Shown piece by piece: positions 1 to 5,046 of a stretch of DNA of 6,421 nucleotides (its first letter is position 1; each line of letters begins with the position of its first letter). A model generated the notes under the pieces. The model was not told the DNA's origin and made no database searches. It saw only the letters and a program-made list of their open reading frames with translations. The stretch spans positions 1 through 6,421 of the forward strand of contig JACMJO010000165.1 of assembly GCA_014380605.1 (NCBI GenBank), in the 5' to 3' direction. This stretch comes from Fimbriimonadaceae bacterium. Its GTDB lineage: Bacteria; Armatimonadota; Fimbriimonadia; Fimbriimonadales; Fimbriimonadaceae. The translations under genes were made by a program, and so were the position numbers.

Positions 1-100
1 GATCCGTATACGCTTGCCACACCAGATCAACCGGGGCATCAAAGCTCCGCTTCACCAGCACTTCTCGATCCGACGGCGTGCTCACTTCTGCAAGTTTCAT
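1..100 (-). CDS. SRPBCC / AHSA1-like domain protein, N-terminal part only
   Basis: Thirty-three codons from an ATG at 98-100, running off the left edge. The translation reads MKLAEVSTPSDREVLVKRSF and continues with DAPVDLVWQAYTD. The pattern 'Arg-x-Phe-(Asp)-Ala-Pro-x-x-x-Val-Trp-x-Ala-(Tyr/Trp)-Thr-Asp' is the usual opening strand and first helix of AHSA1-type START/SRPBCC proteins, which form a hydrophobic ligand cavity. It starts 2 nt after the stop of the ArsR gene and has a strong Shine-Dalgarno, AAGGAG, 8 nt upstream, so the two are co-transcribed. ArsR-SRPBCC pairs of this kind are widespread; the SRPBCC ligand is generally unknown. Only the N-terminus is visible, so function and completeness cannot be judged. 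Confidence 0.8.
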   Translation of the reverse strand, partial: MKLAEVSTPSDREVLVKRSFDAPVDLVWQAYTD

Positions 101-102
101 TT

Positions 103-438
103 CTATAACTCCTTATTCTGTGCTTGCTTCATCTCGGCGAGTAACGCGTCGAGTCGCGTGTAGTTGCCTTCCCAAATCTCTTGCACTTGCTCCAACCAAT
201 CGGTGACCGCCTTCAATGGCTCCGCCTCCAACTTGCAGGGCCGCAACTGGGCCACCCGACTCCGCGAAATCAGCCCCGCCGATTCCAACACCTTCAGATG
301 CGACGAGATCGTAGGTTGCTTCAATGAGAAGAGGCCGACCAAGTCGGATACGGATGCCTCGCCGCGAGCCAGGTGCACCACGATTCCGCGTCGAGTGGGG
401 TCGGCAAGAGCTGCAAGTGCTTGGTCCAGTCGGCTCAT
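103..438 (-). CDS. ArsR-family winged-helix transcriptional repressor
   Basis: A protein of 111 aa from the ATG at 438 (MSRLDQ...), the usual size for a single-domain ArsR regulator. It opens with the family's LADPTRRGIV segment (residues 11-20), where the first helix packs. Residues 29-57 form the helix-turn-helix, with the recognition helix around QPTISSHLKVLESAGL. The wing follows, and the tail (LKAVTDWLEQVQEIWE) is typical of ArsR proteins paired with SRPBCC genes. The metal-sensing ELCVCDL-type motif is absent (SVSDLVGLF instead), so it is probably not an arsenic/metal sensor. In-frame starts exist upstream at 444 and 480, but the -10 box at 445-450 places the transcript start at about 438, favouring the MSRL start. 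It probably represses its own operon, which includes the SRPBCC gene 2 nt downstream. The ligand is unknown. Confidence 0.93.
   Translation of the reverse strand: MSRLDQALAALADPTRRGIVVHLARGEASVSDLVGLFSLKQPTISSHLKVLESAGLISRSRVAQLRPCKLEAEPLKAVTDWLEQVQEIWEGNYTRLDALLAEMKQAQNKEL
109..114 (-). promoter_or_regulatory. Shine-Dalgarno of the SRPBCC gene
   Basis: On the minus strand AAGGAG is followed by 8 nt and then the ATG at 100. It lies inside the last codons of the upstream ArsR gene, so translation of the second gene is probably coupled to the first. It fixes the SRPBCC start. Confidence 0.8.
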
Positions 439-444
439 GTACAT

Positions 445-473
445 AGAATACCATCTATATAGAGTAACGTCAA
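445..473 (-). promoter_or_regulatory. sigma70-type promoter of the ArsR operon, probably leaderless
   Basis: On the minus strand TTGACG (473-468) and TATTCT (450-445) are separated by exactly 17 bp. The expected transcription start, about 7 nt past the -10, coincides with the A of the ATG at 438, implying a leaderless mRNA. The spacer contains the perfect 8-bp palindrome CTATATAG (462-455), a plausible part of the ArsR operator because binding there would block polymerase. Positions are read from the sequence; promoter activity and operator role are inferred. Confidence 0.7.
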
Positions 474-480
474 TATACAA

Positions 481-770
481 GTTTCAAATTCACTGGAAAT
501 CTGAGCGTATTAATCCAAGGTGTGCGACGGCTGACGAATGCGTACCAAATCTAACCTGCCTCCGTTTGCAAAAGGTCCACCTCAAACCTGACCGATCAAA
601 CGAAATCAATCAGTGGACGAGGACCGTGGACTCGTGTTCATCAAGAGCGGTTCGCAAGCAGGATTGAAGCATACGGCTGGGAGCGACAAGTTAAATCTTG
701 TAAGTCTCATAGGTCGATCCAAGAACTGATCGATTCACAGCCTGAGCGCGTGCCTGCCTGCCGGAACGGT
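481..770. other. gene-free intergenic stretch
   Basis: About 290 nt lie between the ArsR promoter and the tRNA remnant. No ORF here has a family-like product or a convincing ribosome binding site. The structures visible are a 6-bp inverted repeat TCGATC/GATCGA (714-719 and 728-733, 8-nt loop) and a weaker ACAAG/CTTGT hairpin (686-701). Neither is followed by a T-run on either strand, so neither is a convincing terminator. The region may be decayed sequence linked to the tRNA fragment at its right end. Confidence 0.5.
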
Positions 771-799
771 TACAGGTTCAAATCCCGTACCGCCCACCA
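771..799 (+). pseudogene. 3' fragment of a tRNA (tRNA-Val-like): T-arm, 3' acceptor strand and CCA
   Basis: The stretch reads as a tRNA 3' end: T-stem ACAGG (772-776), T-loop TTCAAAT (777-783), T-stem CCCGT (784-788), acceptor ACCGCCC (789-795), discriminator A and an encoded CCA (797-799). One T-stem pair is broken (A against C). The 5' acceptor partner GGGCGGT and a GCTC D-arm are absent upstream. A GAGC at 744-747 sits at about the right distance for the D-stem 3' strand, but no anticodon stem forms. The acceptor and T-arm resemble many bacterial tRNA-Val genes, from memory. It is therefore a relic of a decayed tRNA or the attR-like copy left by an element that integrated into a tRNA 3' end. 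The CCA lies 2 nt from the aminotransferase stop codon. Confidence 0.65.
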
Positions 800-801
800 A
801 A

Positions 802-1989
802 TCACCTCACGCAAGCGTTCAGAATCTCCACGTCCTCGTCAAACGATTCCGCCTTCAGCGGCCCAAAGGAGAATCGCATGAATGTGGCCAGGGGTGAATT
901 TGAGTGCCGTCGCATCATGTCGCACAGCGTTCCGGGCAGGATCGCCGCCTGGTGTTTGAAGAGTCGCTCGTTGAACTCCTCCGCAGTCAGGTGGCCGGGT
1001 AGACGGCCCCAATGGTAGAACCCGCCTTCGCCGGTGAACAGCTCGAATCCAAGTTCCGTTAGAGCTTTGTAATATCGTCGCCTTTGGCTGCCAAAGTAGC
1101 TTCCGATCGCTTGTCTTGCATGCTTTGCTCGCCCCAGTTCAAGCATCCCGGCGGCGCAGATTTGGGAGGGCCTGGCAACTCCGCCCATCGCAATGCTGGA
1201 GAAGTTGCGAAAGAGTTCTATGTTCTGCTTGGAAGCGACGACCCATCCTACGCGGAGGCCTGGCGCCTGTAGGCCCTTAGTAGCAGCGCTCACTACGAAT
1301 AGATTGGTTTGGTCAATGTCTTCGATGTACCGGAGAGCGCTTTCCGGCTCGGGTTCGTGGAAGAACTCATACGCCTCATCGATAAGTGCGCCGTAACCAG
1401 GCTTGGAGAACAGGTCCACAAACGACCGGAGTTGGTCCCCGGTCCACGTCACGCCGGTTGGGTTGCACGGATTGCTTTTCAGTGCAAAACCAGGTCCCGC
1501 ATTTTCATAGACCTCGATGCCTGGTCGGAATCTATTCTCCGGGTTGCTGGGGATCAGGGTGTAATCTCGGTTGAGGAGCTTTAGAGCATCCCAGTAGGGT
1601 GTGTACTCGGTCTCTTCGACCAAGACTCGGAACTCGGGTTTCAGGAAGGCAAGCGTGGTATAGATTCCCGGCCGGCCACCGGCAAAAATCGCGATGTTGT
1701 CGGTTGTGATCTTGGCGCCGTAAAAATGGTTGTAGTAATCGCGTAATGCCACCAAGAGCTCCTGTCCACCGGTCGCCTGGGGGTACTTCAAGTCCTGGTA
1801 GGAGAAGTCGATTCGGGTCGGGATGTCGGGGCCGCCTGGCAGCGGAGTCGTCAAAGGAAATCCTTGCGCCCAAGGATGGGTGCCCTCTGTGCCCATGTAC
1901 TTGCCCGTCGCATCAAGAAACTTGAAGAGGGTTTCATAAACTCCCATGGGCGGGAAAAAGCTGAGGGCGGATTCGGTCGAAAGTGGCAT
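802..1989 (-). CDS. PLP-dependent aminotransferase, class I/II (fold type I)
   Basis: A cytosolic pyridoxal-phosphate enzyme of 395 aa from the ATG at 1989, normal length for the family, expected to transfer an amino group between an amino acid and a 2-oxo acid. Landmarks: AGGRPG near residues 103-108 (phosphate-binding turn), EYTPYW 128-133 with a ring-stacking aromatic, SNPCNPTG 172-179, IDEAY 203-207 whose Asp204 contacts the pyridine nitrogen, SAATKGLQAPGLRVGW 234-249 with the PLP-binding Lys238 and Arg246, and MRFSFG with Arg372 for the substrate carboxylate. All key residues are present, so it should be active. Substrate cannot be read from sequence: aspartate-, alanine- and aromatic-type enzymes share this frame. 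A GTG at 2010 would add seven residues, but a -10-like TATTCC lies between the two, favouring 1989. The VOC gene lies 70 nt upstream on the same strand; no pathway partner is evident. Confidence 0.93.
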   Translation of the reverse strand: MPLSTESALSFFPPMGVYETLFKFLDATGKYMGTEGTHPWAQGFPLTTPLPGGPDIPTRIDFSYQDLKYPQATGGQELLVALRDYYNHFYGAKITTDNIAIFAGGRPGIYTTLAFLKPEFRVLVEETEYTPYWDALKLLNRDYTLIPSNPENRFRPGIEVYENAGPGFALKSNPCNPTGVTWTGDQLRSFVDLFSKPGYGALIDEAYEFFHEPEPESALRYIEDIDQTNLFVVSAATKGLQAPGLRVGWVVASKQNIELFRNFSSIAMGGVARPSQICAAGMLELGRAKHARQAIGSYFGSQRRRYYKALTELGFELFTGEGGFYHWGRLPGHLTAEEFNERLFKHQAAILPGTLCDMMRRHSNSPLATFMRFSFGPLKAESFDEDVEILNACVR

Positions 1990-1995
1990 GCCTGG

Positions 1996-2001
1996 GGAAT
2001 A
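1996..2001 (-). promoter_or_regulatory. -10-like box of the aminotransferase, leaderless spacing
   Basis: TATTCC stands 6 nt before the ATG at 1989, the same arrangement as TATTCT before the ArsR ATG. No good -35 hexamer is seen 16-18 bp further upstream and no Shine-Dalgarno precedes either possible start. The call rests on the parallel with the other two minus-strand genes. Confidence 0.4.
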
Positions 2002-2059
2002 TCGTGACACAGTGCGTTACCGTTAGAGGAAGCTTTCTGAATGACAATACAACGATCGG

Positions 2060-2419
2060 CTATTCAGGCAATGGCTCTGAGCCGAACCATAGGATGTTGC
2101 CATCGGGGTCGAGGGCTCGGAACTCGTATGCCCACCATTGATTTGTCGGCTCCTGGACGATCTCTATTCCCAGTGACTTAAGCCGCTCATAGAAGGGCAA
2201 GATATCTTCCACGCCGACCCAGCAAGTCATTCCCGAAGCCTCGCCTTCCGACAGCATGAAGGACTTTCCGTCTCGGCTAACAGAGCCAACGACGTGGCCC
2301 TCTTCAAATCCCCAATCGACGGAGAAGCCAAGGGCATCCACATAGAATGTCTTGCTCCGTTCCAAAATTTTCACGCCCAGCACGGGAGTGATGTTCTCGA
2401 TTTGGATACCACTCGACAT
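2060..2419 (-). CDS. VOC-superfamily (glyoxalase/bleomycin-resistance fold) protein
   Basis: A 119-aa protein from the ATG at 2419. It shows the two beta-alpha-beta-beta-beta units of the vicinal oxygen chelate fold: ITPVLGVKILERSKTFYVDALGF (residues 10-32) opens the first, and the second runs from WVGVEDILPFYERLKSLG (67-84) to the signature FRALDPDGNILWFGS (100-114). Members are metal-dependent lyases or dioxygenases, or drug-binding proteins, and short single-unit versions like this dimerise. The C-terminal side has the usual acidic/aromatic strand, but the Glu of classical glyoxalase I is replaced by Gly (LWFGSE), so a bleomycin-resistance-like binding role or another reaction is as likely as glyoxalase. 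A GTG at 2437 lies upstream of the predicted transcript start and is disfavoured. The gene lies between the aeRF1-like gene (118 nt upstream) and the aminotransferase. Substrate is unknown. Confidence 0.9.
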   Translation of the reverse strand: MSSGIQIENITPVLGVKILERSKTFYVDALGFSVDWGFEEGHVVGSVSRDGKSFMLSEGEASGMTCWVGVEDILPFYERLKSLGIEIVQEPTNQWWAYEFRALDPDGNILWFGSEPLPE

Positions 2420-2426
2420 GCCACGG

Positions 2427-2432
2427 GTTATA
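2427..2432 (-). promoter_or_regulatory. -10 box of the VOC gene, leaderless spacing
   Basis: TATAAC (5 of 6 matches to TATAAT) ends 7 nt before the ATG at 2419, so transcription would begin at or within a base of the start codon. An alternative GATAAT lies about ten bases further upstream. No clear TTGACA-type -35 is visible for either. No Shine-Dalgarno is present before the ATG. Confidence 0.5.
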
Positions 2433-2537
2433 CCCACCCATTATCGTATCTCTCGACCCTATGACCTTTACGGAGATTTGCTCACGATTGCCGGCGTGTC
2501 ATGTACTTTACGGGCAAGTAAAACTCGGTGGGCAGAC

Positions 2538-3188
2538 CTACTGGCTGTAGATCTCTTTTGCTTTTGCGAGAAGCTGTCCTTCTGTGAGGTGGCTTTGATC
2601 GACGATCACAGCGCCAATGACTCGGTCCGATAGCTTTTGGTGGTGTTCTGGCAGCCAAGCAACGAACAGGTCCATTGCGCTGCTGGATCCAACTCCCGAT
2701 CCAAAGATCAGAATCTTTTCGGCATCCTTTAGGTTTTCGGAAATCACTTCAAAATAGGCATCGTGGTTTGGTTGCTCGTTGTGGTCTCGGAAATCGTGCG
2801 CGCTGTGCACATGGCCCCTGTGGCCATCTGGGTCGTAGGGGATCACTTTCTCGGGAATAGATCCCCCCGAGTCCGTGCGAAAGATTCGGGCTTCTTGGTG
2901 ATCGATCACCAGGAGGAGCTGCGGTCCAACATCCTTGCTTTTCTTTGTGCCTGAGCTTTCGAGTAAGTGACGTATCTGGTTCACCTGGTCAACTGACGCC
3001 ACATCGTTAGCTCGGGGCGATTGAAAGACTACGGCATGTCCCCCTAAGGTCACTTTCAAATTTCCGTTATGCTCGTCTTCCACATCACCAATAGTTTCGA
3101 ACAGGGCCCGAATGTCGCGCCATTCCAGGTTATGGGTGATTGGGTGCTGAAAGACTTGGTCGTATGTTCGTTTTGTTTTCGTATTCAA
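2538..3188 (-). CDS. aeRF1-like (baeRF-type) protein with HicA-like N-terminal region
   Basis: A 216-aa protein without signal peptide or membrane segment. Residues 10-80 (HPITHNLEWRDIRALFETIG ... TLGGHAVVFQSPR ... IRHLLESSG) resemble small HicA-like/RNA-binding alpha-beta domains seen in bacterial hypothetical proteins. Residues 88-216 look like the bacterial relatives of the archaeo-eukaryotic release factor aeRF1: a strand LLLVIDHQEARIFR (91-104), then a helix and strand AEKILIFGSG (156-165), and the ending LSDRVIGAVIVDQSHLTEGQLLAKA (186-210), the usual close of these proteins. The middle (121-143) is histidine-rich with six His. No GGQ peptidyl-release motif is present. Such proteins are suspected to act at the ribosome, but the role here is unknown. 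The start is a TTG at 3188: a stop lies six codons upstream and no ATG precedes the conserved N-terminus. A weak GAG precedes it. Family assignment is from remembered patterns. Confidence 0.82.
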   Translation of the reverse strand: MNTKTKRTYDQVFQHPITHNLEWRDIRALFETIGDVEDEHNGNLKVTLGGHAVVFQSPRANDVASVDQVNQIRHLLESSGTKKSKDVGPQLLLVIDHQEARIFRTDSGGSIPEKVIPYDPDGHRGHVHSAHDFRDHNEQPNHDAYFEVISENLKDAEKILIFGSGVGSSSAMDLFVAWLPEHHQKLSDRVIGAVIVDQSHLTEGQLLAKAKEIYSQ

Positions 3189-3275
3189 GGTTGACTCGCA
3201 GGGTTACCCTTGTTGAACGATGGGATCTCCGAGTTTGTTGCGTCTCGGCAGGTAACCAAGGTTGCGATTAGACCT

Positions 3276-3296
3276 ACCTGATCTTAGGAATCAGGT
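3276..3296. repeat. 7-bp perfect inverted repeat, possible operator or hairpin
   Basis: ACCTGAT (3276-3282) and ATCAGGT (3290-3296) flank a 7-nt spacer, giving a 14-nt centre-to-centre distance compatible with a dimeric regulator, or an RNA hairpin on either strand. No T-run of terminator quality follows. It sits between the divergent genes. Confidence 0.5.
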
Positions 3297-3300
3297 TTCC

Positions 3301-3483
3301 ATGAAGCTGACTAGCTACCTTGTTGCGGTAGGGATTTTCCTTACTAGTCTAACCTGGCTTTCTCGATCGTTCTCCCTCGCAACATTCGTAAACCCACCGA
3401 AAGGGTTGCTGATATTGCGGCAATTGTCTTCGCTTTGCATTGCCGGACAGGTATTGCACGCAGCACACCGAGAACAAACATGA
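3301..3483 (+). CDS. doubtful small ORF, possible 60-aa membrane/signal-like peptide
   Basis: Starting at the ATG at 3301, the translation begins MKLTSYLVAVGIFLTSLTWL, a Lys-plus-hydrophobic stretch resembling a signal peptide or single membrane helix. The rest has no recognisable pattern and ends in HREQT. A short AGG lies 5 nt upstream of the ATG. It ends 36 nt before the kinase ATG, so it could be a leader gene of that operon. Against it: no family match comes to mind, and random hydrophobic ORFs of this size are common in intergenic DNA. Confidence 0.2.
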   Translation: MKLTSYLVAVGIFLTSLTWLSRSFSLATFVNPPKGLLILRQLSSLCIAGQVLHAAHREQT

Positions 3484-3510
3484 GCCCGGGCGTCGGACCC
3501 ATGCTTGTCT

Positions 3511-3514
3511 AGGA
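3511..3514 (+). promoter_or_regulatory. Shine-Dalgarno of the histidine kinase
   Basis: AGGA stands 5 nt before the ATG at 3520. The in-frame TTG at 3505 has no such site, which decides the start for the ATG. Confidence 0.6.
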
Positions 3515-3519
3515 TTGCG

Positions 3520-5046
3520 ATGAATACAAATACAGCCGTGCCTAAAGCACTCATAATCTTAATCGCATGCTTAAGCGCCCTAATATTTGCGCTCCTTGTC
3601 CATCAGGTTGTGGACAGGAAAGAGTTTGCAGAAACGACCGTTGTTAAGGCTAACCGTCTTCAGGAGCTTAGAGGAGACATCCTCCATCTTGACGAGGTTT
3701 TGACAATGGCGGCTTACATGGCAGGCACAACGTCAGACCCGAAGTGGGTTAGTCGCTATCGAATCCATGATCCTGTCTTGGCACATGCCATCACTGAGTT
3801 TAACGAGTTACTTCCCAGTGTGGAGACGAAGAGAGATTCTGCCTCTTTAGAAGAGATTAACAATCGTCTTGTCGCCCTCGAGAACCAAGTGCTAGCCCAG
3901 GCCGCCCAGAAGAAGCCGGTCGAAGCCCAGCGAATTCTCGAGAGTTCGGCCTACGTTGACGACAAGCTCGCATACAAGCAAAAACTGAACAAACTCTTTA
4001 TCAATATTCGCGAATCTCTAAAGCATCAGATCGCAGGGGAATCTCGCCGCATCAACCTATCGGCTTCCATTGGCGGTCTCTGCCTTGCGTTGCTCCTATT
4101 TTTACTCTTCTGCGCAATGCGAAAGTTTCAAGCTTGGCGAGTGCAGATTATCGCCCTTATCCAAAAACTTCAGGACGCGGAATCAGCCGTCGTGGCTGAA
4201 AGGGATCATTTGGAAGTTCGTGTTGCCCAGCGGACACTTGAACTTCATGAGGCTCTTCATGAACTGCGCGGCGAAACCATAGAGCGGAAAAGGGCCCAGG
4301 AACAAGCAGAGTCGGCTACTCGGGCCAAATCAGAATTCCTTGTCCGGATGACTCACGAACTTAAGACGCCCCTAAACGCAGTCCTGGGTTTTGCTTCCCT
4401 TCTGACAAACAACGAAGCGGTGATGCAGTCTGAAAAAGCCTCTAGGTATGTTCGCAACATCGAATCCGGCGGAGAGCACATGCTTAGCATCGTCGGTAAT
4501 CTCCTGGACTTAGCGAAAATTGAGTCCGGTTATTCCGAGTTGCATTTCTCAGACTTTGAAGCTAGCGAGGTTGTCGAGGACGTCGTTCATCTGCTATTGC
4601 CGATGGCAGAAAAACGGGATATCGACTTTGTCACTAGTTTTACGGCAGGCAACTTTAGCTTGTCCGGAGACGTCGGTCGAATCCGCCAAATCTTGATGAA
4701 CCTGGTTGGGAATTGCCTAAAGTTCACCGTCGGCGGAGACACCGTTGAGATTTCGGTGAAACCCGACTCCCAAGGGGCAGCCATCCTGTTCAATGTGACG
4801 GACCATGGCCCTGGCCTGGATCCGAGCGAATTTGAGTCGATCTTTGATCAGCATGCTCAACGGGGTTCGGCTGAACAGCGTAGGCAAGGCAACGGCCTGG
4901 GTCTTCCCCTCAGCCGAGAATTGGCAAGACTTCACGGCGGCCACCTTTGGGTGGAGAGCGCCGGTACAGGGTGCGGATGCACGTTTGTTCTGTCGCTGCC
5001 GATTCGGCAGACAGCGGAAATGGGTCGCACGGCTGAGGCCGCGTAA
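3520..5046 (+). CDS. membrane sensor histidine kinase with periplasmic helical sensor domain
   Basis: A protein of 508 aa from the ATG at 3520. Layout: first membrane helix about 10-31; an extracytoplasmic, probably four-helix sensor region about 32-180, including GDILHLDEVLTM (52-63) and the DPKWVSRYR segment just after it; a second membrane helix about 182-200; a coiled coil about 211-270 (RDHLEVRVAQRTLELHEALH); the dimerisation/phosphoacceptor domain with His279 in MTHELKTP; and an ATPase domain with N-box Asn398 (NLVGNCLKFT), G1 DHGPG at 428-432, F-box FESIF and G2 GNGLGL at 457-462. All catalytic boxes are intact. There is no receiver domain, so the phosphoryl group must pass to a separate regulator, plainly the next gene, which overlaps the stop codon. 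The ligand of the sensor domain is not predictable. The HELKTP form with this ATPase type is common in kinases controlling c-di-GMP or stress responses. Confidence 0.96.
   Translation: MNTNTAVPKALIILIACLSALIFALLVHQVVDRKEFAETTVVKANRLQELRGDILHLDEVLTMAAYMAGTTSDPKWVSRYRIHDPVLAHAITEFNELLPSVETKRDSASLEEINNRLVALENQVLAQAAQKKPVEAQRILESSAYVDDKLAYKQKLNKLFINIRESLKHQIAGESRRINLSASIGGLCLALLLFLLFCAMRKFQAWRVQIIALIQKLQDAESAVVAERDHLEVRVAQRTLELHEALHELRGETIERKRAQEQAESATRAKSEFLVRMTHELKTPLNAVLGFASLLTNNEAVMQSEKASRYVRNIESGGEHMLSIVGNLLDLAKIESGYSELHFSDFEASEVVEDVVHLLLPMAEKRDIDFVTSFTAGNFSLSGDVGRIRQILMNLVGNCLKFTVGGDTVEISVKPDSQGAAILFNVTDHGPGLDPSEFESIFDQHAQRGSAEQRRQGNGLGLPLSRELARLHGGHLWVESAGTGCGCTFVLSLPIRQTAEMGRTAEAA

Larger units (their letters stand above)
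3189..3519. other. divergent intergenic region between the aeRF1-like gene and the kinase operon
   Basis: This region must hold the control elements for both directions. It contains a perfect 7-bp inverted repeat ACCTGAT/ATCAGGT with a 7-nt loop (3276-3296), and a GGTTACC (3202-3208) matched by its reverse complement GGTAACC (3251-3257). A poor plus-strand promoter candidate, TTGCGA (3262-3267), 17 bp and TAGGAA (3285-3290), overlaps the first repeat. No strong promoter is visible for the kinase. One doubtful 60-codon ORF lies inside. Confidence 0.5.

Noticed and set aside
164..667. Plus-strand 167-codon open frame
   Set aside because: It is antisense to the well-supported ArsR gene for most of its length, its translation matches no family pattern, and its extension past 480 is low-complexity in function terms with no ribosome binding site.
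712..735. TCGATC/GATCGA hairpin as terminator
   Set aside because: The stem is only 6 bp with an 8-nt loop and no T-run follows on either strand.
700..799. A complete functional tRNA gene
   Set aside because: No 5' acceptor strand complementary to ACCGCCC, no D-arm GCTC and no anticodon stem can be found upstream; only the 3' end is tRNA-like.
1532..1873. Minus-strand 113-codon frame inside the aminotransferase
   Set aside because: It is a shifted frame of the aminotransferase gene, Arg/Pro-rich as expected from an off-frame reading, with no domain pattern.
2500..2530. TTTAC/GTAAA hairpin after the aeRF1-like gene as terminator
   Set aside because: A five-pair AT-rich stem without a following T-tract is too weak to call.
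3315..3554. Minus-strand frame with a CSRCAACNTC cysteine cluster
   Set aside because: The Cys cluster looks tempting as a metal site, but the frame overlaps the kinase start on the opposite strand, has no ribosome binding site and no homology pattern.
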